From: Ktedonobacteraceae bacterium
Lineage (GTDB): Bacteria > Chloroflexota > Ktedonobacteria > Ktedonobacterales > Ktedonobacteraceae
Length of the DNA: 64,000 nt
NCBI GenBank assembly: GCA_035653615.1
Contig: DASRBN010000033.1
Location: 62,001 to 126,000, forward strand
Direction of reading: 5' to 3'
Below the pieces are notes generated by a model. It was not told the origin of the DNA, did not search any database, and saw only the letters and a program-made list of their open reading frames with translations. Position 1 is the first letter of the stretch, and every line of letters begins with the position of its first letter. Of this stretch, positions 38,435 through 47,241 are shown piece after piece. The translations under genes and the position numbers were made by a program.

Positions 38435-40546
38435 TTAAACAGGGAGCGTCAGGACATTATGTCCCTCGCGCCCTGGTTGTACCAGGTGAGAAATGAAGAG
38501 TTCCACCACAAACGGTTTATCATAGAGTGGCTGGCGTTTTTCGTTCAGGAAAAAGATATGCAGGCGATCTCTACGCCCGCTCGGTCCACTGGCCAGCGGG
38601 CGCATCGGAATTGTTACTTCCGCGACATAGCCTGAGGCGGGAACAGTTACCAGCGCTCGCTGCACAATATAAGCGTAACTCTGGTAAAGCGCCGAGCGTA
38701 CCTCAATCAGCACTTTATCCCCATACACAAGCGCGCTAAGCCCGCATGGTTCGGACCCCCTTTTCGCCCCCGGAGCCAGTACCGGCTCATCTCTGCCCAT
38801 GATATGCAGGCGGATCGTATATCCTTGATCCGGCTGTATGCGTAATGGAGTCTCGATAATAGCCGCGGCTGCCGTCGCCGCCTGCGGTTGGCCAAGGATA
38901 AACTGCTGTAATTGCTTGAACCATGATCGTTCGCCGCTCTGTGAGGCCAGATTGCCCTCGCGCGTAGCAGGCGCTCTTCTGCTCGTTGCTCCACCTCTCT
39001 GTTGCGGCTTCATCGCCGGTAACAGGCCGGTGATACGCTGTTTCCAGCCGGGAGGTTGCTGCTCCACCTTGTTTGGACGTGGTTGTGCAGGTAGGGAGAC
39101 CTTTTCTTCTGGAGCAATGGTATCCTGCTCCCAATATAAATCCACCGTATCCGCCTCGACTACCTGGTCGAGCGTGTTCTGCGTACCCTGCGCGGCAGGT
39201 GCCGCCTCGACACTTCTGACTTCTTCTCGCGTTTCAGGTGAAATCGTTTGGGATTGCTGTGTAGGGGCTACATTTGTCCCGCTCCTCTCCGTTGCGGCTC
39301 CTGCGTGTTCTGCCGGCTCCTGCGTTGGCGATGCCGGGCGAGGCGCAAGCGGGCGCTGTGGAATTGTTTGCGGGCGCGCCGATTGCCAGCGTTCCAGATT
39401 CTTGTACGAGAGCGGGACAATACGCACCGTCTCAACATCTCCATCCCCCTCGACGGCGGGAGCGACTTCGCTGCTCAACTTCGGCGACCTCATCACTAAG
39501 GGGCGGCGGAAGCGAGGATTGCGCAATGCCGCGGCCATTTCCGCGATAGTCTGGAAGCGCTCTTCAGGATCGACCGATAGCGCCTGCATAACGCACTCAT
39601 CTACATGAATGCTGATATGTGAGTCGATCTCCCGTGGAGAACGTAACCGCTGCTGGGAGCGCAATGCCGATTCATCAGGAGGAGTCCCGGTCAACAGCAG
39701 GTAGAGAACTGCCCCCAGGCTGTAGACATCTGAACGCTGATCCCCATTGCCAAGCAGCGCCTCAGGTGCCCCAAAGTATGACAAATGTGTTGCCGGCGAC
39801 ATTGGAGCAGGCAGCATCTCACGCAGCTTCGGCGGCAACCAGGAAATCATCAACGCGGGTTCCGCCTGCTCGCTGTTCGTATTTAAGATAATCGTATAGG
39901 GATCAAGGTCCCTGACCACGATTTGACGGCTATGGAGCCTCTCTAATACCTGGCAAAGTTTCTCCATCCACTCAAGCGTGCGGCGTTCTGATGGTAAGCC
40001 CTGGCCGCTTTGTAGAAAGTCTTGCAGCGTATAAAGCCGGGAGGTATTATTTCTGGTGGCTTCCTCGCTTTCGACGTTCTCTTTTGTTCCTGAGAGGGCG
40101 GCTGGTTTTCCGGTAACCGTGTAGAGATGCAGCTGCGAGTAACGCAGGTCGGTCACAGGCATTAAATGAGGCAACTGCCAGCGGCGCAGCAAATCGTATT
40201 CCTGCTCTACCAGTTTAATCGCTTTCATCCGATCCTCGTCCTCTAAGGCAGTAATATCTATATCACGCATAGCCACCATGCGCTGCTGCCCGGTCTGGGA
40301 CGGTCGGCGGTTATCGAGCGCAAAGTAGAGATTCACATAGGGACGGCGCCGGATAAGGGACGTAATGCGATAGTATTGAGCGATATCAGATTCATCTTGC
40401 ACGAGTAAAGAGGCATCTTTTTGTTTATCGATACGCTCGCCACAGGAACTGCAGAAAGCTGCGTGCGGCGGCAAAGCGGCCTGGCAGAATGGACAGAAGA
40501 GGCCGCCATCAGTCGTATGATCGGGGGAAGCTTGTGTCATACTCAT
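38435..40546 (-). CDS. Zinc-ribbon protein with catalytically degenerate Ser/Thr kinase domain
   Basis: In this 703-residue protein, an N-terminal zinc ribbon (Cys18/21 and Cys32/35, CPFCQ...CSSCG) precedes a kinase fold (about 58-345). The APE and DVYSLGAVLYLLLTG parts of the C-lobe are well kept, but key residues are lost. The ATP-anchoring Lys is Arg94 (MVAMRDID), HRDLKPEN reads VRDLDPYT (211-218), and DFG is replaced by ISW (about 234-236). It should not phosphorylate and probably acts as a scaffold. A long Pro/Gln/Glu-rich disordered region follows (about 390-545), then a C-terminal beta-rich domain (about 560-703). The phospholipase-type gene follows at 14 bases. No transmembrane helix is apparent. 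Confidence 0.85.
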   Translation of the reverse strand: MSMTQASPDHTTDGGLFCPFCQAALPPHAAFCSSCGERIDKQKDASLLVQDESDIAQYYRITSLIRRRPYVNLYFALDNRRPSQTGQQRMVAMRDIDITALEDEDRMKAIKLVEQEYDLLRRWQLPHLMPVTDLRYSQLHLYTVTGKPAALSGTKENVESEEATRNNTSRLYTLQDFLQSGQGLPSERRTLEWMEKLCQVLERLHSRQIVVRDLDPYTIILNTNSEQAEPALMISWLPPKLREMLPAPMSPATHLSYFGAPEALLGNGDQRSDVYSLGAVLYLLLTGTPPDESALRSQQRLRSPREIDSHISIHVDECVMQALSVDPEERFQTIAEMAAALRNPRFRRPLVMRSPKLSSEVAPAVEGDGDVETVRIVPLSYKNLERWQSARPQTIPQRPLAPRPASPTQEPAEHAGAATERSGTNVAPTQQSQTISPETREEVRSVEAAPAAQGTQNTLDQVVEADTVDLYWEQDTIAPEEKVSLPAQPRPNKVEQQPPGWKQRITGLLPAMKPQQRGGATSRRAPATREGNLASQSGERSWFKQLQQFILGQPQAATAAAAIIETPLRIQPDQGYTIRLHIMGRDEPVLAPGAKRGSEPCGLSALVYGDKVLIEVRSALYQSYAYIVQRALVTVPASGYVAEVTIPMRPLASGPSGRRDRLHIFFLNEKRQPLYDKPFVVELFISHLVQPGREGHNVLTLPV

Positions 40547-40995
40547 AATTCATTCTCTTTCAATCCCAGTCGGGAAAAGGTCCAGTTCCTGCCGCTTCCC
40601 TGTGGGAGGAGTGTAGTAGCCAAACCTGCATATGTCAAGTGCAAATGCTCTAGCGAGTCAATTTGATAGGTTGCTTAGTACCTGACAAGATTATAGCATA
40701 GCAATGAAAACTCTTCACCCTGCTGTATAGCAGGATAATAGGCATTTTATCTTATCCTCTCCGGAACAGATGAAAAACTCTGACCTTGCCACAAATGGTT
40801 GGTTTTGTTAGAATTCTCCAAGATGTGGTGTGCTTTTAAGCCAACATACATGCTACAATAACAGTAGTGCAGGCTAAAAGGCCCGGATTCTCGATTGAGA
40901 TTGAAAAAGGAATATTGCACTCTCGCCTGGCCGTTCTACCCTCAAACAATGTGGGCAGATTCATGTCGAAAGAAGTACCTGGAGGCGTTATTTTT
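40547..40995. other. Intergenic region upstream of nuoJ
   Basis: This spacer separates the divergent pseudokinase and nuo genes. A TGCTACAAT extended -10 (-10 at 40854-40859) is the best rightward promoter candidate, without a good -35. An in-frame GTG at 40867 would extend nuoJ by 43 residues with no family support, so I treat that stretch as leader. No other gene or repeat is evident. Confidence 0.5.
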
Positions 40996-41544
40996 ATGGA
41001 CTTAGCAACACTTCTATTTTGGATCGTTGCTGTGATACTGGTCGGTTCCGCTCTGCTGGTGGTGGGATTGAATAACATCGTTCACAGCGCGCTGTCCCTG
41101 GTCGTCGTCTTCGCGATGGCCGCCGGCATCTATCTTCTGGCTAATGCCGAATTCATCGCCATCGTACAAATCCTGATTTACGCGGGAGCGGTTACTATCC
41201 TTATCCTCTTTGCTCTCATGCTCACCCGTACCGTCAATATCCAGACCAATAGCAACCCGATAAACAAATACTGGTGGTTGGGAGTGATTATCAGCGCCCT
41301 GGTCGGCGCGACGATCCTCTTCGCGGTCACCGTCAGCCCGCATTTTGTGGCTCCTGCCAGTAGCGCCCTCGGATATAGCGCGCACAATAGTACCTGCCCG
41401 CTGCCACCGAACAATGTCGTCTACATTGGCAACTTATTGTATAGCCCCACCTGTTATAGCTACGTGCTTCCTTTTGAAATCGCATCGGTTGTGTTGCTCG
41501 TAGCCATCATAGGCGCGATCGTGATTGGTAGGGAGGAAGAATAA
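40996..41544 (+). CDS. nuoJ: NADH-quinone oxidoreductase subunit J
   Basis: This 182-residue membrane subunit of complex I has five helices. The conserved third-helix region reads VVVFAMAAGIYLLANAEFIA, followed by IVQILIYAGAVTILILFALML. It is part of the proton-translocating arm next to the quinone module. The start at 40996 (MDLATLLFWIV) has GGAGG ten bases upstream; an ATG at 40963 and a GTG at 40867 are less likely. A hydrophilic loop of about 45 residues before the last helix (SPHFVAPASSALG...) is somewhat long. It is the first gene of the nuoJKLMN operon. Confidence 0.93.
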   Translation: MDLATLLFWIVAVILVGSALLVVGLNNIVHSALSLVVVFAMAAGIYLLANAEFIAIVQILIYAGAVTILILFALMLTRTVNIQTNSNPINKYWWLGVIISALVGATILFAVTVSPHFVAPASSALGYSAHNSTCPLPPNNVVYIGNLLYSPTCYSYVLPFEIASVVLLVAIIGAIVIGREEE

Positions 41545-41547
41545 TCT

Positions 41548-41868
41548 ATGCTCACGCTCAATCATTTTCTGGTACTCGGCGCTGTCCTTTTCTGTATTGG
41601 ACTCTACGGAGCCATCGTGAAGCGCAACGCCATCGCCGTGCTGATGGGCATCGAAATTATGTTGAATGCAGTCAATATCACCCTGGTTGGTTTTTCGCTC
41701 TTCAACACGGCCAGACCGTATGCTACTTATTTGACCGGCCAAATTTTCGCCATTTTCATCATTACTGTCGCCGCCGCCGAAGCCGCGGTCGCCCTTGCCA
41801 TGGTCATCTCCATCTACCGCAAGCGCAGCACGGTTGACGTGACAGACTTTGACATGATGAAGTGGTAA
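41548..41868 (+). CDS. nuoK: NADH-quinone oxidoreductase subunit K
   Basis: This 106-residue, three-helix Mrp-related subunit has family features in ALFCIGLYGAIVKRNAIAV-like order (VLFCIGLYGAIVKRNAIAVL) and MGIEIMLNAVNITLV, with the conserved helix-2 Glu. The last helix carries FIITVAAAEAAVALAMVISI. It forms part of the E-channel proton path in complex I. It starts 3 bases after nuoJ and is followed after 13 bases by nuoL. Confidence 0.95.
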   Translation: MLTLNHFLVLGAVLFCIGLYGAIVKRNAIAVLMGIEIMLNAVNITLVGFSLFNTARPYATYLTGQIFAIFIITVAAAEAAVALAMVISIYRKRSTVDVTDFDMMKW

Positions 41869-41881
41869 ATGGAGAAATACT

Positions 41882-44023
41882 ATGGCATTGTATTCGTATT
41901 CCTGGTTCATTCTCTTCTCGCCGCTTTTCTCATTTGTCGTGATTGTATTTGGCACGCGCATGTGGGACCTGCTCAGCCGCAAGTCCGTTGAAGCAGCCGC
42001 CACGCACGAGGAAAAAGAGGAAGCCGAGGAGGAGAGCGATATTCATGAAATGAAGGTGCAGGGGCCAAAGGGTGAGGATCAGACTTTTCTCGATATCGAA
42101 GACCCTAAAGTGCCCCGCCTCACACCGGGTGCCAGGATCAGCGCCTATCTAGGCATAGTGATCATGGGGCTTGCCTGCATTTATTCCTGGATTTTGCTCC
42201 TTGCTTCAACAGGCGTTATTCCTGGTTTTCCCATGCCTGCTGGCGGCGTTCCCGTTTTTTCCTACAATTGGTTCACGCAAGGAACTGCCAGCTATATCAT
42301 CGCCTTTCGGGTGGATAACCTGGCCATCGCCATGATGGTCGTCGTCACGACCGTCTCGCTGCTGGTGCAATTTTATTCACAAGGATACATGGAAAGGTCG
42401 TCGGGCTACGCGCGTTTTTTTGCCTATCTCTCGCTCTTTACCTTCTCCATGCTCGACATCACCTTTGCCCAGAACTTCCTGGTGATCTTCATCGGTTGGG
42501 AGCTGGTCGGCCTGAGTTCTTACCTGCTGATCGGCTTCTGGATCAACAAACGAGCCAAGCCTGACGAGGACCGCCTCTCGCCCGCCAGCGCGTCCATTGA
42601 AGCCTTTATCACCACGCGCATCGGTGATGTTGGCTTCATTATCGGCATCATGATCCTGTTTACCAGCACGGGCACCTTCGATTTTGCGCAACTGGCGACG
42701 CGCGTTGGAACCATGGACAAGGCTCTGCTCACGACTGCAATGATCCTGGTCTTCTGTGGCGCCATCGGCAAATCCGCGCAGTTCCCGCTGCATGTCTGGC
42801 TTCCACCTGCTATGGAAGGCCCGACACCGGTCAGCGCCCTCATCCACGCTGCTACTATGGTGGCCGCCGGTGTCTACATGGTGGCGCGTACCTTTCCGCT
42901 CTTTGCCGCCGCCGGGCCGCAAGCGTTTGAGGTAGTGGCCTGGGTGGGTGCATTCACCGCTCTCTTTGCTGCTTCGATTGCCATGTGCCAGAGGGACTTC
43001 AAGCGCGTCCTGGCATTTTCCACCATCAGCCAGCTTGGTTATATGTTCGTCGGGCTTGGTGTCGCTGGTAGCGCTTATGGCCCTGGCCCTGGTATGTTTC
43101 ACCTGTTCACGCATGCTTTCTTCAAAGCCCTGCTCTTCCTGGGTGCCGGTAGTGTTCTGCACGCCTTGCATCATGCCACGCATCACGAGGAACAGCGCAT
43201 GGATAAAATGGGTGGACTGGCAGCCTTTATGCCAGTTACAGCGATCACCTGGCTGATCGCGACCCTTTCAATCGCCGGTTTCCCTTTCTTCGCCGGCTTC
43301 TATAGCAAAGAAAGCCTGATCGGTTTAGCCTTCGATAGCGGCCACTACGCGATATGGGCAGTCACCTTGTTTACCGCCGGCCTGACAGGTTTCTACATGC
43401 TGCGCGCCTATATCCTGGCATTTGGCGGCAAGGGTGGCCCCTGGGGCGGGCTCTGGGGCAAGGCGGAACTCTATCGCGGCGAAGGTCACCCACATGAATC
43501 ACCGCTGACCATGACCATTCCACTGGTCTTGCTGGCAATCGCCTCGGTCGCCGCCGGGTACTGGTTCGGCATCTATGGCTACCTGCAACCGGGCGTCAGC
43601 TTCGACGTGGGCCGCTTCTTTGCCGATTACAAGACCTGGGTAGGCGTGGTTGTCTCCATCGCCGGTCTGGGCGTCGCCTATGCCATCTACGCGCGTGTCG
43701 AATACGCGCGCATTCATGAATACGTCGAAAGCCACGCGGCCCTGCGCCTGCTGCACCGCATCCTGCTGAATAAGTATTATATGGACACACTGTACAACCT
43801 GCTCATCAAATATGGCGTGCTTGGTCTCTCGCATATCGAGCAGGCCTTCGATATGTACATCGTGGATGGGCTGGTCAACGGCGTAGCGCAAGTGGTAACC
43901 CTGTTTGGGCGCGACCTGCGGCACACCGAAACCGGTCGCGTGCAGGCCTACATGATTGGCTTCTTTGGTGGTGTAGCAGTGCTGGCAATCGTCGTCATCG
44001 CGCTGGTCACATATGTGAAGTGA
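41882..44023 (+). CDS. nuoL: NADH-quinone oxidoreductase subunit L, with acidic insert after helix 1
   Basis: This 713-residue antiporter-like subunit has the proton-pumping core: LVIFIGWELVGLSSYLLIGF with the conserved Glu, GKSAQFPLHVWLPPAMEGPT with the helix-7/8 Lys-His region, VSALIHAATMVAAGVYM and RDFKRVLAFSTISQLGYM. The C-terminus carries the lateral helix and final anchor. Unusually, about 45 hydrophilic, mostly acidic residues (about 35-80, EEKEEAEEESDIHEM and PKGEDQTFLDIEDPK) are inserted between the first helix and the rest. The gene is in order between nuoK and nuoM. Confidence 0.96.
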   Translation: MALYSYSWFILFSPLFSFVVIVFGTRMWDLLSRKSVEAAATHEEKEEAEEESDIHEMKVQGPKGEDQTFLDIEDPKVPRLTPGARISAYLGIVIMGLACIYSWILLLASTGVIPGFPMPAGGVPVFSYNWFTQGTASYIIAFRVDNLAIAMMVVVTTVSLLVQFYSQGYMERSSGYARFFAYLSLFTFSMLDITFAQNFLVIFIGWELVGLSSYLLIGFWINKRAKPDEDRLSPASASIEAFITTRIGDVGFIIGIMILFTSTGTFDFAQLATRVGTMDKALLTTAMILVFCGAIGKSAQFPLHVWLPPAMEGPTPVSALIHAATMVAAGVYMVARTFPLFAAAGPQAFEVVAWVGAFTALFAASIAMCQRDFKRVLAFSTISQLGYMFVGLGVAGSAYGPGPGMFHLFTHAFFKALLFLGAGSVLHALHHATHHEEQRMDKMGGLAAFMPVTAITWLIATLSIAGFPFFAGFYSKESLIGLAFDSGHYAIWAVTLFTAGLTGFYMLRAYILAFGGKGGPWGGLWGKAELYRGEGHPHESPLTMTIPLVLLAIASVAAGYWFGIYGYLQPGVSFDVGRFFADYKTWVGVVVSIAGLGVAYAIYARVEYARIHEYVESHAALRLLHRILLNKYYMDTLYNLLIKYGVLGLSHIEQAFDMYIVDGLVNGVAQVVTLFGRDLRHTETGRVQAYMIGFFGGVAVLAIVVIALVTYVK

Positions 44024-44033
44024 GGGTAAGATT

Positions 44034-45626
44034 GTGATATTTACGAGTGATCTCACCTGGATACTCTTCCTGCCGGTGTTGGGTGCATTAGCAGTGCTGG
44101 CAACTCCGGTACGCATTGCGCGCTGGATGGCTTTGTTGTTTTCCGCCGCCACCTTCGCGCTATCCCTGGCCATATTCGTCCGTATCGCCGTTAATGGCTA
44201 CAACTTTGGCAGCCTGGCGAATCCTGCCGATTCGTACAATGCTCCGTGGATCAATTTTACCGCCGGCTCCTTCCATTTCGTCGTGAACTACTTCCTGGGG
44301 GTAGATGGTCTGGCTTTGCCCATGGTCATCTTGAACGCCCTGCTCACGATGCTGGCAATCATCGGCGGTTGGCATAAAGTGCGCGTCAAAGAATATATGG
44401 CCCTGATACTGCTCCTGGAAACTGGCGTCATGGGCGTCTTTATATCGCTTGATTTGTTCCTCTTCTTCCTCTTCTGGGAGGTCGAACTTGCACCCATGTT
44501 CCTCTTGATCGGCATCTGGGGCAACGAACACATCAAGCATACCGTCTTCGGAGATATGCCCGGTCGCATCTACTCGGCCTGGAAATTCCTGCTGTACACC
44601 TTCTTCGGCAGTATCTTCATGCTCGCCGGTATCCTCTTGCTCTACTTCAACGAAGGCGGCACCACGGCCAGCATGCAGTTCTTCCTGACGCATATGCCGG
44701 GCGGTAATATATCGTTCCTTGGTATCACGATGAGCCTGCAGCTCCTGATCTTCCTGCTCATCTACCTGGCTTTCGCCATCAAGATACCAATGTTCCCGTT
44801 CCATACCTGGCTGCCCGATGCGCACACCGATGCCCCGACCGAGGTCAGCGTGATCCTGGCGGGTATCCTGCTGAAGATGGGGGCCTATGGATTGATCCGT
44901 ATCTGCCTGACGCTCCTGCCGGTTGGTATCCAGCAGTTCTCCGGCTGGCTGGCGATCCTGGCCGTCATCAACATACTCTATGGCGCGGGTATCTGTCTTG
45001 TGCAGACCGATATGAAGCGTCTGATCGCCTACTCCAGCGTCAGCCATATGGGTGTCGTACTGCTGGGTGTAGCGGCTGCTGCCGGTCTCACTGGAACAGC
45101 CCAGCTTGCATTTCGCACGGCGGCGCTCACAGGCGCGAGCATCCAGATGTTCAGCCACGGTATCATCACGGGTATGCTCTTCTTCTGCGTCGGCGTCATT
45201 TACGATCACGCGCATACCCGCGAAATTGCGGTCTTCGGCGGTGTCGCCAAAACGATGCCTATACTGGCAACATTCTTTACGTTCGCGGGTCTGGCATCTC
45301 TTGGATTACCAGGATTGGCCGGCTTCGTCGCCGAATATATGACCTTTACGGCCAGCTTCCAAATCTGGACCGCGGTGACTGCTGCCTCGGTCTTCACGAT
45401 GATCCTCACGGCAGGCTACCTGCTCTGGATGTTGAAGCGCGTCTTCTATGGTCCATTCAATATCAAATGGAAGTTGCTGCCGGATGCGACTTTGCGCGAA
45501 TCGCTGCCTCTCATTTCGCTCGCATCGGTCATCGTTCTTGTCGGGATATATCCAGCTTTCTTGATTAATATGCTGAATCCCAGTCTGACCGCGATCATGC
45601 AGACGGTGACTACGGCGCTGCATTGA
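44034..45626 (+). CDS. nuoM: NADH-quinone oxidoreductase subunit M
   Basis: This 530-residue antiporter-like subunit has the expected signatures: FLFFLFWEVELAPMFLLIGI with the conserved Glu, AIKIPMFPFHTWLPDAHTDA, PTEVSVILAGILLKMGAYGL and the later QMFSHGIITGMLFFCVGVIY. It is a proton pump of the complex I membrane arm. The start is GTG at 44034 after GAGGGTAAG, ten bases after nuoL. A hairpin lies between it and nuoN. Confidence 0.96.
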   Translation: MIFTSDLTWILFLPVLGALAVLATPVRIARWMALLFSAATFALSLAIFVRIAVNGYNFGSLANPADSYNAPWINFTAGSFHFVVNYFLGVDGLALPMVILNALLTMLAIIGGWHKVRVKEYMALILLLETGVMGVFISLDLFLFFLFWEVELAPMFLLIGIWGNEHIKHTVFGDMPGRIYSAWKFLLYTFFGSIFMLAGILLLYFNEGGTTASMQFFLTHMPGGNISFLGITMSLQLLIFLLIYLAFAIKIPMFPFHTWLPDAHTDAPTEVSVILAGILLKMGAYGLIRICLTLLPVGIQQFSGWLAILAVINILYGAGICLVQTDMKRLIAYSSVSHMGVVLLGVAAAAGLTGTAQLAFRTAALTGASIQMFSHGIITGMLFFCVGVIYDHAHTREIAVFGGVAKTMPILATFFTFAGLASLGLPGLAGFVAEYMTFTASFQIWTAVTAASVFTMILTAGYLLWMLKRVFYGPFNIKWKLLPDATLRESLPLISLASVIVLVGIYPAFLINMLNPSLTAIMQTVTTALH

Positions 45627-45644
45627 ATGGAAGGGGCATGATGT

Positions 45645-45684
45645 CCTGCCTGAGCGCACGGCACCGCCCGCGTACTCAGGCGGG
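45645..45684 (+). other. Intercistronic stem-loop between nuoM and nuoN
   Basis: CCTGCCTGAG (45645-45654) pairs with CTCAGGCGGG (45675-45684) with one G-U, 20-base loop. No T-tract follows, so it is more likely an mRNA-stability or processing element than a terminator. Confidence 0.45.
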
Positions 45685-45708
45685 GCGAAAAGAAAAGGAA
45701 TAATCGGT

Positions 45709-47193
45709 ATGTTTCAAGTATATGATCTCTATTTACTAGGGCCAGAATTGAGCCTGACGCTGCTGGCGTTGCTGGTGATACTGGTGGATCTGTTTATAAA
45801 GCGCTTCATCGTGACTACTGTGGTCGCGTTTGTCGGGCTACTCATCCCCCTCGGCATCCTGATATCGCAGGCCGCCACGCTGAACTTCACGCAGCCACAT
45901 CGTGCCTTTTACGGCATGCTCGTCGTTGATCCGTATGCCATCTTCTTCGGCTTCGTCTTCCTGTTTATCGCCTTCATGATGATCCTGATGTCCTACCGCT
46001 ATATCCAGAAATACGTCAGGTCAGGAGCCGAATTCTACATGCTGCTGCTCTTCTCCATCACTGGCATGATGTTGATGGCAAGCACCGGCGAGCTGATCTC
46101 CATCTACATCTCCTATGAACTCGCCAGCATACCGCTCTACGTCATGGCGGGCCTGTTGCGTCAAGGGGAGCGTTCGGCAGAGGCAGCTGTCAAATACGTC
46201 CTGCTTGGCGCCATGTCCTCGGCCATCCTGCTGTATGGCTTTGCCCTGCTCTACGGCCTCACGGGAACCACCGACCTGATGGGTATTGCCGCCGCCATCC
46301 GTACCGGAGTCGCGCCCGGCAACCCCCTGCTCATGGTCGCCTCTGTTCTTATCCTGGCCGGCTTCGGCTTCAAAATTTCAGCGGTCCCATTTCACATGTG
46401 GGCGCCGGATATTTACGAAGGCTCCCCGACGGTATCCACCGCTTTCTTCTCCGTTGGTTCCAAAGCGGCAGGCTTCGCCGCTCTCATTCGCGTGTTCATC
46501 GATGGCGGCCTGGGGCAGGTCAACTATACCTCCCTACTGATCATCTTCTGCATCGTCGCCATCCTGACCATGACCTTCGGCAACATCGTCGCCGCGGTGC
46601 AAACAAACGTCAAGCGCCTGATGGCCTATTCCAGTATCGCGCAGGCAGGTTACATCCTGATCGGTGTGATCGCCAGCCTCTCCGATAAGAACGCGAATGG
46701 CATTTCTGCGTCTCTCTTCTTCATCGCGGTCTATGTCGTGACCAACCTGGGAGCCTTCTCCGGCATCATCGCTCTGGCGAATGCGACAGGCGGCGAGCGC
46801 CTGGAAGATTTCCGCGGCCTGGCAAGGCGCTCACCCCTGGTTGCGGCCTGTACAGCACTTTGCCTGCTCTCCCTCGCAGGTATACCGCCCCTGGCAGGCT
46901 TTATGAGCAAGGTTTTCATCTTTACTGCCGTCTGGGGGCAAAATCTCGGCTGGCTTGTCGTGATTGCCTTACTCAATACGGTCGTGTCGCTGGTCTACTA
47001 CGGAAACATCGTGAGATCCATGTACTTCGATGCCCCGCCCAAGCCGGACTACTTCCGACCCTCACCCACCATAGCGACCTCGATCACTGTAGCGACGGCG
47101 GGCCTGCTCGTCCTCTTTTTCGGCGCGCAACTCTTGCTGGCCGTATCCGATCCCTCGGCGGGCAGCCTGCTCGCCTTCCTGGTTGGCAAATAA
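45709..47193 (+). CDS. nuoN: NADH-quinone oxidoreductase subunit N
   Basis: This 494-residue antiporter-like subunit has LISIYISYELASIPLYVMAG with the conserved Glu, the FGFKISAVPFHMWAPDIYEG loop, SPTVSTAFFSVGSKAAGFAA and VKRLMAYSSIAQAGYILIGV. These are standard NuoN features. It closes the nuoJKLMN operon and ends just before a perfect 12-bp hairpin terminator. The start at 45709 follows AAAAGGAATAATCGGT. Confidence 0.96.
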   Translation: MFQVYDLYLLGPELSLTLLALLVILVDLFIKRFIVTTVVAFVGLLIPLGILISQAATLNFTQPHRAFYGMLVVDPYAIFFGFVFLFIAFMMILMSYRYIQKYVRSGAEFYMLLLFSITGMMLMASTGELISIYISYELASIPLYVMAGLLRQGERSAEAAVKYVLLGAMSSAILLYGFALLYGLTGTTDLMGIAAAIRTGVAPGNPLLMVASVLILAGFGFKISAVPFHMWAPDIYEGSPTVSTAFFSVGSKAAGFAALIRVFIDGGLGQVNYTSLLIIFCIVAILTMTFGNIVAAVQTNVKRLMAYSSIAQAGYILIGVIASLSDKNANGISASLFFIAVYVVTNLGAFSGIIALANATGGERLEDFRGLARRSPLVAACTALCLLSLAGIPPLAGFMSKVFIFTAVWGQNLGWLVVIALLNTVVSLVYYGNIVRSMYFDAPPKPDYFRPSPTIATSITVATAGLLVLFFGAQLLLAVSDPSAGSLLAFLVGK

Positions 47194-47200
47194 AACATGT

Positions 47201-47231
47201 AATGAGGTGAAGCATGAGCCTTCACCTCATT
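47201..47231. terminator. Hairpin terminator between nuoN and the kinase gene
   Basis: Perfect 12-base arms AATGAGGTGAAG and CTTCACCTCATT surround a 7-base loop between two convergent genes. Only a weak T-tract follows on either side. Confidence 0.75.
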
Positions 47232-47241
47232 CTAATGTTTA

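Noticed and set aside
44160-45215. 351-residue minus-strand frame inside nuoM
   Set aside because: It is antisense to nuoM; its highly charged, Gln/Asp/His-rich translation is typical of a shadow of a membrane-protein gene.
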